DNA of 64,000 nt from Echria macrotheca (GCA_030411725.1 MU839830.1:434001-498000); one strand, 5' to 3'. Shown: positions 44,630 to 56,700, counted from the first letter of the stretch. The notes: generated by a model from the letters alone, not told the origin. Numbers and translations: made by a program.

Positions 44630-45727
44630 ATGTCATACCCCGGTCCTCCAGGTGTATCCAAGACCGCGTCGCATCCATCACTGCCTCCGCGCCCACCACC
44701 GTCCAAACTCCCCGGCTTCAAGCCCGCCTTCTCGCCGGCGGCCATCTCGGCGCCGCCAACGTCTGTCGCATCCGGCTATCCCGCCGCCACAGCCGCGTCG
44801 GCCTACCCCAGCTATGGCGTCGCCAGCGCGCCCGTCGGCTATGCCGCGGCTCCCACAACTGCGTCCTACGCGGCGGCTCCCCAGATGCCCACAGTAGGTG
44901 TCCCCGGCAGGGGCTATAGTACGTCAACCGATTATCCGCAAGCGGGCTACGCGTCGCAGCAGCCGGGCTACTATGGCGGCGCAAGCACCGCCAGCTACGG
45001 CACCCCACCGCAAATACGAAACCCGTTCCCGGTTCCGGGCGCCGCACCAGCTGCCGACTTTGACCCAGAGGTGGCCGCGCAGATCGCGCAATGGCAAAGC
45101 GCATATATGCCCAAGGACCCGTCGGCGACAGGGACAAGCCGCGCAGCCGTCAGCACGTCCGCCGCTGTTACTGCCGAATCGAGCACCAGCGGCAGCAAAG
45201 GCGGCACGACCGAGGACAAGAAGAAGACGGTCTACCGCGAAGGAGGCGGCAAGAAGTGGCAGGACGACAGCCTTCTAGAGTGGGACCCGTCGCATCTCCG
45301 ACTCTTCGTCGGCAACCTGGCAGGCGAGACGACCGACGACTCGCTGCTGAAGGCCTTTTCGCGGTGGAAGAGCGTGCAGAAAGCAAAAGTGATTCGCGAC
45401 AAGCGCACGACAAAGAGCAAAGGGTTTGGGTTTGTGAGCTTTAGCGACCCCGAGGATTTCTTCCAAGCGGCCAAGGAGATGAATGGGAAGTACATCCAGA
45501 GCCATCCCGTTGTTGTACACAAAGCCAAGACGGAAATTAAGCCCGCGGTCGTGAAGGACGATCGCAAGAAGGATAAGAATAAGAAGAAGAGCGGGAACGC
45601 GAGCGGTAGTGGCCGTGGTGGTGGTGGTCATCACGACGGGTACGAACCGCACCTGGGGCCTGTCGGAGGAGGAGGGGTTACCAAGCCCGGTCAGAAGACG
45701 AGGGGTGGCCTGAAGCTCCTTGGGTGA
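44630..45727 (+). CDS. RBM42-like single-RRM RNA-binding protein
   Basis: Intronless from the ATG at 44630, 365 residues. The N-terminal 150 residues are Pro/Ala/Tyr-rich and low-complexity. A single RRM lies at about residues 222-305, with RNP2-like LRLFVGNL and RNP1-like KGFGFVSF, preceded by the conserved lead-in WQDDSLLEWDPSHLRLFVG. This lead-in and the tail ending in TKPGQKTRGGLKLLG are typical of the RBM42 group. A basic Lys/Asp/Asn stretch follows the RRM. RBM42 proteins are linked to spliceosomes and mRNA binding in animals. The role here is inferred from similarity. Confidence 0.85.
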   Translation: MSYPGPPGVSKTASHPSLPPRPPPSKLPGFKPAFSPAAISAPPTSVASGYPAATAASAYPSYGVASAPVGYAAAPTTASYAAAPQMPTVGVPGRGYSTSTDYPQAGYASQQPGYYGGASTASYGTPPQIRNPFPVPGAAPAADFDPEVAAQIAQWQSAYMPKDPSATGTSRAAVSTSAAVTAESSTSGSKGGTTEDKKKTVYREGGGKKWQDDSLLEWDPSHLRLFVGNLAGETTDDSLLKAFSRWKSVQKAKVIRDKRTTKSKGFGFVSFSDPEDFFQAAKEMNGKYIQSHPVVVHKAKTEIKPAVVKDDRKKDKNKKKSGNASGSGRGGGGHHDGYEPHLGPVGGGGVTKPGQKTRGGLKLLG

Positions 45728-46768
45728 ATCCAGAGAGGAGTGATACCCCGGTTGGTCCTGGGTTGGACACAGCGTGGTTTTGTTTCGGGTGGTATGTGAG
45801 AAGGGCGTCCCAAGGGTTTTAGCGGGCAGATATAATACCTGGAGAGTACTGAAATCCTGAAAAGCCGTGTTTAGCCAGCGGTCTGGTTTGTTCATAAAGA
45901 CGACATCGAGAATTACACACAGTGCGTGGGATACGAGTGAACTCTTCCGGTCGATTATTATACCCAGATGTGTGTCTAGATATATATCCAGGTGTATATC
46001 CAGATGTGTATCTAGATGGATATATATATATCCAAACTAAAGAGTCTTACTAAGATGGTCGTTGATAAATGTGTCACCTCTAACGGAATATACGGCTTCT
46101 TCATTTTCCCACACACAACGACCAGGTATTCCGCAGGTATTCCGGGGAGCCTCAGACCTTCTATTCTGCCACCCAGACTCAGATGGACACTTCCTTGTTA
46201 TTAACTATCGCCTCTCTAAAGTAAGGTAGGTAGGTAGTCCAGTCTGCCAAGTAATCCAAGCAAGCATCCCATCCTCAAAAAGACATAACCTCTACGGTTT
46301 ATTTCTGACGTTTTCTACGGAATACTTACCCTGTATACCTCCAGGTTGCTACTCAACTCTCCAGTCAAGACAGGGAGCAGAGACGAAGATAACAAACAGC
46401 ACAATATCTCTCTTTTTTATTCCGTATGTCCACCCGCTTTCTCAAGCACCCCAAACCTTGAATTGTCACACTCACACTCGATATATGAATATTGAACCAC
46501 AGAGTGAGTTGTATGTACAAAAATTCCCTATTTCACGCCAGAGATATGCTACCGAGTACCTTAACCCTACAGATGCAAACGCCACACATATCAGACCCCA
46601 ACCACTTCCTTCCTTTCCTTCCACATCCCTACCATACCTCCCCTGTATGAATGATGGCATATACATAAGAAAACGATGCATAGGTGACAAATATGTAGAT
46701 GATACAAAGATGTAAAAAATGTGGGTATCACAACCATCATGATGTGAGCTCGACTTCTCTTAAAATAT
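45728..46768. other. Intergenic between the RBM42-like gene and the transporter
   Basis: About 1 kb between converging genes. It contains a short TATATCC/AGATGTGTATCTAGA repeat near 46.0 kb. Nothing else was recognised. Confidence 0.5.
45964..46036. repeat. Short tandem repeat built on CCAGATGTGTATCTAGATATAT
   Basis: Three to four imperfect copies of about 20 bp. The unit core is near-palindromic (AGATGTGTATCT, TCTAGA, TATATATA), so the array could form hairpins. Confidence 0.75.
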
Positions 46769-48614
46769 TCATATCCTTTCCCCAGCCGAGACAGGCGACC
46801 TCCCCCTCCCAATATCGGATGGAGTATCATCTCGCAAGAGCAGACCGGCATTCTCCGCATCGTCTTCGACTTCGGCATCGCTTCCACTCCCACTAGGCGA
46901 TGTGACACTCCCCCCGTCGCCCGTCTGGCCCTCGATATGCTCGCGATGAACAACCGTCTGCGCCTCCTGGCGCATCTTGGTGATCTTGATGTAGTTGTAC
47001 GCGCCTATAGCAGCAAGCGTAACAAAGAGACCAATAATATTGACGAACGTCATGGTATCGCCGAACACAATAGCCGCGGCGGAGATGGTCACCGCTTCTT
47101 TGAAGATGCCTGCAATCGAAAGCGTGACGACCGATGTGCGCTGCAGCAGAGCGAATTCCGAGGCCGTCATGAGGAAGGCAATGGTTCCCGGGAAGAGCAG
47201 GAGTAAGGGGGCAACCAGCGCGCCTCGCTCTGCCGCTATGGCCTCGATGCCAGCGATAAGAGCCCCAAAGCCTTCCACGGGGATGGCGATGGTGAAGAGT
47301 GTGATGAACATCACCGGCGCTAGGAAGAAGATGCTTGAAAAGGGGTTGGACGTGGCTGGGTTCCGGAGCAGCAGGATCTGCGTCAGACCCCAGCGGAAAC
47401 CAGAGAAGAAGGCGGCCGAGATGACGAGGAGGAAGCCGCCGAGATGGAATTCGACTTCCCCGGCGACCATCATGACGACGCCCAAGGTCATGGTGGCTAT
47501 AATCGCAACGAGTCTCCACGTGGGGCTCTCAAGGCGAAAAAGGAATGCGAAAATAAGCACAAACGCCAATGACGATGATTTACACATGGCTGTAACCAGT
47601 TAGCGGGTCCTCTGTGAGTTTCGAACAACATACTGTAGAATGTGAGGGTGATGAATTGCAAAGACGTGTTTCCCAGTCCAATATCCAGGCCGGTTGCCAT
47701 TCCGCACGGGCCGATCCTTGTCAGATAAAACATCTTGGTCATGATAGGTTTCCCGGGCTCGTTCCTGGACTGTCCCAGGTCAGACCGGTGGCCGCGGCCC
47801 GGCCGTAGCGAGGGGAAGAAAAAAAGCACCAGCGACGCCAGGGAGAACTGGACGAGCATGTGCATCGAAGTCGTAAACATGGGAAACGGAAAGTTCAGCT
47901 TCGACTTGTCAAACATCCACTTGTTGTACTATTTCCGATTGTTAGTCGCCGAGACTGGATGCGAAGCAAGACTCTTACCAAGGATATGAGGAGCGAGAAG
48001 GTGTACCACAGGCCAATCAGAGTCGCATTTATCGCCAGTCTCCTGGCGACGCTGCGATCTGCCTCCTTTTTCTCCTCGGCCGAGATCCTGTCTCTGGCTA
48101 TCCTCTGGTCTAGTTGCGTATTACGGTCCCTCTTGTGCCTTTTCCTCCGCTTGTCCTTGCCCGTCAGGCCGGCCTCCTCGTCATCGTGGAGATCCTCGTC
48201 CGAGATATCGTCGCTGGGGACCTCGTCGGCCTCGAGAGCAACCATCTCGCTGTTTTCGTCGAGCACATCGACGCCGTCCGGGCCACTGGAATCACCGCGG
48301 ATTGACTGGCCTCTTGGTCTCGGCGATCTTCGTCTGCTCCCGCTGGCGGCGGCATGGCCAGGACCGAGACTGCTACGACGCCGACGATGACCGGCAGGAT
48401 TTACGGGCTCCATTTCGAACTCGTCTCCGGTCGGGTCGGTGTCGGAAGAAGGCGTGTCGTGGGGAGACCGTTGAACATAAGGCCCGTCAGCGGCCGCGGT
48501 CGCGTGTCCCGAAGATGAGACAAGGGTCAGCGGTACCGTCTGGACAGGGTGAGAGGCAGCGTCGGCGGTCTCTGGTCGCGGGTCTGGAGGTTGTTTGGGA
48601 ATGGGGAGAGACAT
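46769..48614 (-). CDS. Triose-phosphate/nucleotide-sugar transporter family protein (SLC35C2-like)
   Basis: Three exons: 48614-47979, 47928-47634 and 47589-46769, giving 583 residues. Introns are 50 and 44 nt. The first 190 residues are charged, hydrophilic and probably cytosolic. The membrane domain follows, with about ten hydrophobic helices. Family marks are LWYTFSLLISLYNKWMFDK, GMATGLDIGLGNTSLQFITL, LTFYTMCKSSSLAFVL (formed across the second splice), FRWGLTQILL and FGDTMTFVNIIGLFVTLAAI. These match the drug/metabolite transporter superfamily, TPT branch, usually in Golgi or ER membranes. The substrate cannot be read from sequence. The tail is acidic with Asp/Glu clusters. Confidence 0.88.
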
Positions 48615-50187
48615 TGTCCAGGTGGAGACCCGCCAGTTGGCTCGCGCTCTCGTGCATCATTGTCCAATGTGCACAAACAGAGCAGGGGATGAAGCCGAGC
48701 CCGGCAAGTCCAGGGCGATCGCTGCTAGCATCGCCGGTTGTGGAGAGGGCCGAGCTGGGAGCCGGCCGTGATTGGGCCTCGCCTGTCGGAGCATGGGTGG
48801 TCCTTGCCCTCGGCAGCCAATGCCAGCTGGGCAGCAGGCTGTCGGTCCGCAGCGTCGGTCAACTAGCCCGGCACTGATGCAGGAATGAATCGTCAAGACA
48901 TCGTGTGCTCCCTCGTCGGTGAGGCCGGTTAGATCGACTGTGTGCTCCGCCAAATCGACGGACTCTTGATATCATTTGGGAAGGGCTCTGCCATTAAGCT
49001 TTTGCAGGCAAAAAGCCCTAGATGAGGCTTCTGGAAAATGCAACGAGAGGATAGCTGTCGCTTGATATGCCTGATAAAACTTCTTAAAGGCGATTCGCAA
49101 AGAAATAATGCCAAAAAACTTGCTCAGAGGAGCGTAATAATAGACTTGAGACCCCTCGATCTAGCAAAGGGACACAGTCGATCTAACCGCTCCGCTCGTC
49201 GTTTACTCTACAGAGCAAAAGTATCTCATGAAGTCCCTGCTAGGAATTCAACCTCGTGCACATCCAAGACGCTGGAAAGAGTTCGTAATACTCAGTACAC
49301 AAGGTTGCGGACTGTTTGGGCATTAATTCAGGCCTGGAATGGCAACATGTCTCGTGCCAGTCCCCCAATCTGACGGTAACTAACCAGCATGTTCGGTGTA
49401 CATGTAAAACAAGAACACCGACTGTACGCCATAAAGCTAGAAACCGGTAACACTTGAACGACTGTTGTAGGGAGTGTATTTCCATCATTTGATAGTGTGG
49501 TAGTGGGCCGGTTTGCGGACTTGGCCAGCACCCTTCTCCTCTCTTGATGTGCGGAGGAAGCTCCCATCCACATTCAGTCCCCCAATGCTCCAAGCTCCAG
49601 TTCCTAGCACCAAGCCCATGGGAATTTGCGCACAATTCCCCGGCCCAAACAAAGTGCTATCCGGAGCCCAATACGAGCAGATCCAGAGATACCAACCATA
49701 CTCCGAGCACATCGCTGCGAATTGGACCGACCGGAACGGGTTGCTGACTCAGGGACGTGTATTGAGCGGGAAGCCGGTACTTGGCCGCGACCCTTCTTGC
49801 AGGTGAATGGAAGACGCGGAGGCTCGTGACCAGCACTTTCAGCCCTCTCTCCGCAACTCCGTGCGGGGGTTTGAGGATGCGCCAATTGGGGGGATGGCGC
49901 GGGGTTTATTTACATGTATCTAGGTGGTCGAGTGCCGCATCTCGATGGGCTGGCCGAGAACATCGCGCTTTTTCCTGTCGTCATCTATGCGAGCCTGGAA
50001 ACGGCTGGTTGCGGGTCCCCTGATTGATCGCTGCTGTCTGCCCCGCTCCATTGCCATTAAGTACCAACGGGTACACTGTCTTCGTCTTATTAAGAGTTAC
50101 CTCACCTGCCTGGCCACCCTCACTTACAAGCTGTTTCCGAGACACCAACGGCACTGAGCACATTTGTTGCCAAAAGATCAACTCACG
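48615..50187. other. Divergent intergenic region before the GH15 gene
   Basis: About 1.6 kb between two divergent genes, presumably both promoters. Short frames only, and no repeat or RNA gene was recognised. Confidence 0.5.
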
Positions 50188-52415
50188 ATGTCAGGCAACC
50201 ACGGGTCAACCCATGCAGCCGACGGGCACATGAGGAGAGCCGGCGGAGGATATCTTCCCATTGAGAACTATGGGCTCATCGGCAATATGAGGACTTGTGC
50301 TCTGGTCGGCATGGACGGCAGCGTAGACTTTATGTGTTGGTGAGTCTGTCTCTGCTCTGACCTCTGACAGAGTTGAGCGAATGGATAACACCTTGCAGGC
50401 CTGAGTTCGACTCCCCGACTGTCTTCTGTCGCCTCCTCGACAAAGACAAAGGAGGCTATTTCAGCATCCAGCCAGCAAAGCACCTGTCCTGCACCACCAA
50501 GCAGCAGTATCTGCCGTCGTCCAATATCTTGCAGACTCGCTACATCCACGAGGATGGAGTTATTGATCTGGTGGACTTCTTCCCCCGGCCCAAGAGCGCC
50601 AAAGTCCTCTTCAAGGGGCCCAAGCAGAGTGCCTACCGCGAGATGAAGAGCGTCCAGGAGGAGCTGAAGAAGTGGCTTGTCCGCCGTGTCGAGTGTATCC
50701 GTGGCCGTCTCCAGCTCGAGGTCGAGGTATTCCCGGCGTTCGAGTACGCCAGGGAAACGCACACGACCACCATCCTCCAGGAGAATCACAGCTGCTCGCA
50801 CTCGGGCGCCAGCAAAGTGGTTACCTTCCATGGAAGCCGAGTTCAGCTCCAGCTCGACGTAAGCATTGACAACGGCGACGACGACGGAAGATTCTCCCCG
50901 CCGTCCGTGTCGTTCAAGAAGGTGAAGAGACCCGGGATGCTGGGCGAGGGCGTGGTCGCCACTATCGATGTTTCCGAAGGCCAGGCTGTCTCGTTTGTGC
51001 TCCGGAACGACCTTCCAAACCACATCACGCCCATCATCACCAGCGCCGTCCTAGACAACCAGCAGCATGACACGCAGACATACTGGTATAACTGGATCGC
51101 CAATAGCAAGTACAAGGGCCGTTGGCGAGAGGTAGTCTCGCGCAGTCTCATGATCCTGAAGCTCATGACGTACGAACCCACCGGCGCCATCATCGCCGCG
51201 CCGACATTTTCTATCCCTGAAGACGTCGGCGGCGTGCGGAACTGGGACTACCGGTTCTCCTGGGTCCGGGACTCGAGCTTCACCATCTACATCCTGCTGC
51301 GTCTAGGCTTCACAGAGGAAGCTGACGCCTACATGGACTTTATCAGTGAGCGCTTCATCAAATCCCGCGCCGCGGCCGGCGGCCTCCCCATCATGTTTAC
51401 CATCAGGGGCGAGACCGACATCCCTGAAGTCGAGCTGAACCACCTGGATGGCTACAAGGGAAGTCGGCCGGTCCGCATCGGAAATGGCGCTGCATACCAT
51501 CAGCAATTTGATATCTACGGTGAGCTGATGGATGCGATTTATCTCTACAACAAGTACGGCAAGCCGATCCACTGGGACCTGTGGTGCTCAATCCGCGAGA
51601 TGCTGGACTATGTCCTCACCATCAAAAATGACCCGGACATGTAAGTCCTCCACCGCTTCCTCAGTACCTAATCTGATTCTGATTTACTATCGTAGGTCCA
51701 TCTGGGAAGTCCGAAACAACAAGCAAAACTTCGTCTACAGCAAGGTGATGCTCTGGGTCGCCTTCGACCGCGGCCTGCGCCTCTCGGAGAAGCGCAACTT
51801 CCCCTGCCCGAACCGGGCCAACTGGCTCGCGGCCCGCGACGGACTCTACGAGGAAATCATGGAGAAGGGCTACAACAAGGACATGAAGTGTTTTGTCCAG
51901 TCGTACGAGAACCGCACCATGCTCGACTCGTCCATCCTCATCGCGCCGCTCGTCTTCTTCATCGCCCCCAACGACCCGCGCTTCCTGAATACCATGGACA
52001 GGATCATGCTGCCGCCCGACAAGGGCGGGCTGACCAGCACGGGGTTGGTGTATCGGTATGACACGGAGCTATCGGAGGATGGTAAGTCTTTTTTCACCTC
52101 TCTCCCATCTTCATTCATAGAAAAGAGAGATACTAAGAAGATAAAGGTGTCGGCGGTCGCGAGGGCGCCTTCAGCATGTGCACATTCTGGCTCGTGGAGG
52201 CCATGACGCGCGCGAGCGTCTACGAGCCGGCCTATCTCATCCGCGCCATTAACCTGTTCGAGAACATGCTCAGCTTTTCGAACCATCTCATGATGTTCTC
52301 CGAGGAGATCTCGCGCAGCGGCGAGCAGCTGGGGAATACGCCCCAGGCGTTTTCGCATCTGGCGCTCATTAGCGCCGCGTTCAACCTGGATCGTGCAAGC
52401 GAGTTCAAGAAGTGA
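50188..52415 (+). CDS. Glycoside hydrolase family 15 enzyme (trehalase/glucoamylase-like, cytosolic)
   Basis: Four exons: 50188-50339, 50399-51640, 51696-52081 and 52147-52415, giving 682 residues. Introns are 59, 55 and 65 nt. No signal peptide is seen. The N-terminal domain starts YLPIENYGLIGNMRTCALVG and continues DGSVDFMCWPEFDSPTVFCR, typical of the bacterial-type GH15 trehalase/glucoamylase group. The (alpha/alpha)6 catalytic domain shows GGVRNWDYRFSWVRDSSF. IWEVRN places the likely general acid at Glu469. The stretch GGREGAFSMCTFWLVEAM has the likely base at Glu599. Both glutamates are present, so the enzyme is probably active on an alpha-glucoside. Trehalose is a plausible substrate but not proven. 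Confidence 0.88.
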
Positions 52416-52933
52416 TGGCCGTCGAGGACTGCCTGCTGGGCGAAGGCCGGTGAAGATGGATATGGGAATAAGAGGAACGAAAGTGACGAGTTTGATGAGG
52501 AACGAGAGCAAGCAGAATGAGAGCAAACAGCAGCGAGAGCGAGCAAAAATGAGAACGGCCGTTTGAATCCTCGGTCTTGATTATTCGAGGCTCAAATATA
52601 TTATATACGGCCCACCCGTCTCGACCACCATGTCTTTGATGTAGCATGGTATCGAGACTTGTCCGTGTTGGCCCTAACTTCAGCTCTCTCTGAACCGTAG
52701 TTCTCTTCATCATCAACCCAACCCTCTGGCGAGAAGCAAATCCAACATGCAGTAATCCATCAAACGGTCCATCCTTGGACAAACCCCACAAACGCCCTCG
52801 CTATGCTTGCCTAGCCCTTTTATTCCCCAAACTTGCGCCGCCCCAGTAGTCAAACGTGACCACCCCAATGATCAGAGAGAAAAAGAGAACACCTTGCGAG
52901 GAGAATTATCGCAGCTCCATGTCGTGAGCAAAA
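52416..52933. other. Intergenic between GH15 and TAF3 genes
   Basis: About 0.5 kb where two converging genes end. No feature was recognised. Confidence 0.5.
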
Positions 52934-53683
52934 TCATGACAACTCCATGTCGTCCGCGATGCTCCGGTCGCCGAGAGAGCTGAGGCCAGAACTCCCCGGT
53001 CTAGAGTCCGAGTCCTCATCGCCATCAGCTCCCGGCGCCTGGGCCGAGGGGCTCCGTTGCGCGGCGGCTCGCAGCTTCTCCTCCCAGTTGGAGATGCTGG
53101 GGAACTCGCCGCCCTCGACCTGGACCTCGCCATGCTCGATGCACTTGCCAAGAAGAGTGCCGAGGAACTTGGAGTCGTCGTCATTTTTGCTGTGTTTCTT
53201 CTTGAGGGCTTTTTACCAACAAAACCAATCAGCTTCCCCTCTTGTTCATGATGCTCACATGAGAATGCACAACTCACCATCAAGATAATCAACCGCCTCG
53301 TCGTTACCGTCCAGCGCGATCCGCTTGATCTCTCGGTTCTGCGGCCCCGCCGCCCAGGCAATAAACTCCTCGAGGCCGCGCATGTCCTCGGCGCCGAGAT
53401 ACTCCTGCTCGCCCTCCAGCCGCTCCGGGAGCAGCGCGCCCGCCCGCTGCAGCGCCAGGCGCACGTCCACGACGGTGGGCGACAGGTCGGCTGTTTCCGA
53501 GATCGAGTCGTTGTGTGCCGCGTAGAGGGCTGTCAGCTCGCAGAGGTGGTAGAGGTAGCGCTCTGCCAGGTCCGTGACCGCGTCCAGCACTGAGGTTTTG
53601 GCGCTGTGAAAACCCGTTGCCCGCAAGATCTGGAGAACGGCCGGGCGGAGGAGCGAGTGGAAGAGGGTGTGGGGAGGCGTCAT
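52934..53683 (-). CDS. taf3: TFIID subunit TAF3-like (histone-fold, bromodomain-associated)
   Basis: Exon 1 is 53683-53278, a 69-nt intron lies at 53277-53209 (GTGAGT donor, GCTGATT branch, AAAAG acceptor), and exon 2 is 53208-52934, giving 226 residues. The histone fold covers about residues 1-85 (LFHSLLRPAVLQILRATGFH, VLDAVTDLAERYLYHLCELT, SPTVVDVRLALQRAGAL), the bromodomain-associated BTP pattern. Helical LEEFIAWAAGPQNREIKR follows, then an acidic Ser-rich tail with GEFPSISNWEEKL. There is no PHD finger, which fits fungal TAF3. Partner of TAF10 in TFIID. Other histone-fold TAFs (such as TAF8) are less likely, given the following sequence. Confidence 0.8.
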
Positions 53684-54744
53684 TGTGATGATCGCGAGAT
53701 GAGCTGAGGAGCAGCAATGACTGGAATATTGGTTCAAGAGGTTGGTTCCGTTTGGCTCGTTTGATCTGGAATGAACGTGGCTGTGATCTCGAGGTTGTTG
53801 GGGAGAGGAGAGTGGCAGATCCTGGAGGTTGTGGAGGAATGGGTTTGGTCCGCCCCGCGTGGTCCAGCTTCCCGCTGTCGAGCAGCTGGGAGGGATGTGA
53901 GATGTTGAGTAGCTATGAGACGAGCGTTGTGAGATGGAAACTCCTTGCTGCTTCGACGGTTCCACGGATTATTGACTCTTTTGATCGCAACTCTCCATAA
54001 TGTGCGACCTGGTCCTTCCGCAGGTGGTTATGGTCTGATCGACTACGGAAAAAAACGGATTGGAGGCTGGCGACTTCTCACTCTGTTCGAGATGTGAGGC
54101 CGGGGGAAAGGGCAATGAAAAGTGGATCCGTGGGCTGCAGCAGAGGTGCCGACTGGGTCTTCGTGTTCCAGGGTTAGGGTAATGTTCGGTCTCGAAGCTC
54201 AATTTTTGATCGACTTTGGGCTGGGACCTGGGTCTGTCAACATCGGATTTTTCAAATCGGCAACATTTGAGAGGGTTGGCTCCACAACCATTTCTATTCA
54301 ACCATTCTGCCTCTCTCTCTATTGTTCCTATTGTCCATTCCCATCGCGCAATTCTTTCCATTGTGGGGTTCTATTGGCTTCAATACACCCCGCAATGTCC
54401 CTATCCGCAACGCCCCCACAATAAGCTTCCCCTGCCCGCTGCGGGTAGCTATTGCTTGCATCGTCAGAAACGCGACTCAACTTCTCAACTTCGCGATGCG
54501 ATGATCTTCCAACTGCAGCAATCGCTTCTGCCCCGCTGTTTGCGCACGCTCGTTTCTGACCAACAACTGCGACCTTGAGGACCGTCGTCGATTCAGTCAC
54601 TCTTCTTCTTGCCTCCACGGTTAGGCGACTCGGAAACGGTCGCCGCCTCGATTTTCGTTTGCCTCCGTCGCATTCGTACCCTGCGCGCGATAGAAACTCC
54701 ACTGAATCGCACGAACTCCCGCACAACACAGCATTCGAGAAGTC
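53684..54744. promoter_or_regulatory. Divergent region between taf3 and taf7
   Basis: 1.06 kb separates the divergent start codons of two TFIID subunits, so it should hold both promoters and leaders. No factor site was assigned. Confidence 0.55.
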
Positions 54745-56346
54745 ATGGAGAACGATCAGGTCTCACCGCCCCCGAAGCGGCTCACGCTGAAGCTCAGCGG
54801 GCTGGGCTCATCCGTGTCCGCTTCAACTTCCACACCTACTCCTGGTGGCAACCTCCTATCGGCCATGTCACCGCCCCCAGCTACACCAGGAGGAGGAATG
54901 AAGATCAAGCTGGTCCGCAAGTCACTACCGCCTACCCCAGCCGACGGGGCCCCTCCGTCGTCGTCAGTTCTACCGCCCCTGCATCCCGCGTCCGCCCCGC
55001 CGCTTCCACAACCAATGCCCAAGACACAGTCGGGAAGACAACCAAAGCCTACCGCCAAGAAGCGCAGCCAGGAGGAAAGCGACGATGATGTCCCGCTCGC
55101 GAACGGAAAGGGCCCCGAGCCCAAAGCTAAGAGAGCAAAGATCACACTCAAAGCTTCAACTTCATCTGCCGGCATTCAGAAGCTTCCAACGGTGAAAGTG
55201 AAGACGGCTGGGCGGATACCTCCACGGCCGCTCGGGGAAGGCTACGACTCAGAGGCAGAAGATCGGGAAGTCGATCCGGTCATAGAAGAGCAGGTCTTGT
55301 TCAGGATGCTCCCTGGTGAACATTGCGAGTACATTCGGAAAGCCATCATCGAGAAGAAAATTGGCATACCAAAGGCTCTCGGAGGAGCGGACATCTCGAT
55401 CAAGTTTCTGGACAACGAAGGCCGGCGCGCTATGGTCGTTGTACAGGGACAGCCCTTTGCAGCCATTATGCTCGACCTCCCAACCATCACAGAGGGCATG
55501 AAGACTTGGGACAAGAAGGCCATGGTCAAGTCAGCCGACATCTGCCAGATGCTGTTGGTGTTCGCCCAGGTGAGCAACGAGGAGGAGGCCAAGACTGCTC
55601 CGTTGCCCAAGGCGGTCGAGCATGGCCACCGATGGCCACACGGAATCACGCCCCCGATGCACGACGCCCGCAACCGCCGCTTCCGCAAGCGTTTGAGCAA
55701 ACTCGAGATCCAAAACAAGGAGGCCGAGGTCGAGCGTTTGTTGGCAGCAGATAGGGAGGCTCTCAGCACTAGATACGAGTTTGTGGACGACACCAAGAGT
55801 GAAACCCTTAACGAGGAGTCTGGCGAGGAGTACGAGGAAGAGCAGGAAGATGCCGAGGGAGAGGTCGACGACTATTTTGGCGATGCCGAAGTTGGCCAGG
55901 AGGATGAGGCGCTCTTTGATGAAGATCTTCTCGAAGCGGAGTTCATGAACGCGTTCGAGAACGATGATCAAATGGATCTCGCCACACCGGCGGTCGGAAT
56001 GGATGCGACTACTCCTGCCACCGCGAACATGGGTACCCCCGCTGGCCAGACAGAGGCCAGCGGACAGGACGGCGCCGACGAGGAATCCGGCGAGGAAGAC
56101 GATGACGACGAAGGTGAAGACGATAGAGAGGATGTGGACGACGGTGGCGACGAAGAACGCCACGACGAGGTTGCCGGTGTCAAGGCTGAGATTGCTGCGC
56201 TGAAGAAACAGCTTGCGCAGTACGACGAGCAGCTACGGCAGTCGTCGAGCATCATGATCAGAAAGCGTATCGAGAGCAGCATCAAGAACATCAAGTCAGA
56301 GATCAAGCTGAAGCAGTCGGCCATTGGAGAGATGGACGAGGACTAG
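54745..56346 (+). CDS. taf7: TFIID subunit TAF7 (TAFII55)
   Basis: Intronless, 533 residues. The N-terminus is Pro/Ser-rich and basic. The TAFII55 N-terminal domain lies at about residues 177-330: EEQVLFRMLPGEHCEYIRKA, DISIKFLDNEGRRAMVVVQG, MLDLPTITEGMKTWDKK and SADICQMLLVFAQV, then the typical HGITPPMHDARNRRFRKRL. A long Asp/Glu-rich linker follows. The C-terminus is a coiled coil, VKAEIAALKKQLAQYDEQLR. In TFIID, TAF7 binds TAF1 and restrains its activity. The gene starts divergently from taf3. Confidence 0.95.
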   Translation: MENDQVSPPPKRLTLKLSGLGSSVSASTSTPTPGGNLLSAMSPPPATPGGGMKIKLVRKSLPPTPADGAPPSSSVLPPLHPASAPPLPQPMPKTQSGRQPKPTAKKRSQEESDDDVPLANGKGPEPKAKRAKITLKASTSSAGIQKLPTVKVKTAGRIPPRPLGEGYDSEAEDREVDPVIEEQVLFRMLPGEHCEYIRKAIIEKKIGIPKALGGADISIKFLDNEGRRAMVVVQGQPFAAIMLDLPTITEGMKTWDKKAMVKSADICQMLLVFAQVSNEEEAKTAPLPKAVEHGHRWPHGITPPMHDARNRRFRKRLSKLEIQNKEAEVERLLAADREALSTRYEFVDDTKSETLNEESGEEYEEEQEDAEGEVDDYFGDAEVGQEDEALFDEDLLEAEFMNAFENDDQMDLATPAVGMDATTPATANMGTPAGQTEASGQDGADEESGEEDDDDEGEDDREDVDDGGDEERHDEVAGVKAEIAALKKQLAQYDEQLRQSSSIMIRKRIESSIKNIKSEIKLKQSAIGEMDED

Positions 56347-56700
56347 TAAGGCAGGCTTGGACTTTTGGGATGGTATTATGTTCAGGGAGGCATAGAGCTA
56401 GAATGCTCAGCCAGCTCTCACGGTGTTTATGGAGCTGTGAACTTTGGGAAATGGTATCATGTTTTGAGGAGACATAGCGAGGGCCTGTTTGTGCAGCCAG
56501 TCAGCCCAAGATGGCTACAACTTGGTTCGCGGACCAAGTTTTAAAATAAAGATCTTAAATGTACATGTTATCCTCCCATGCTCCTGTCTCCCGCGATGCT
56601 GGTATCTGTACAGTCGCAGCCCCTCCGCTACCTGATGAGCCACGATTTGAGAGGACATGTATCCCGCGGCGGATCTAGATGAAAATATACATAGCTAAAA
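56347..56700. other. Short intergenic region between taf7 and mrpl37
   Basis: 350 bp where two converging genes end. Nothing else was recognised. Confidence 0.5.
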
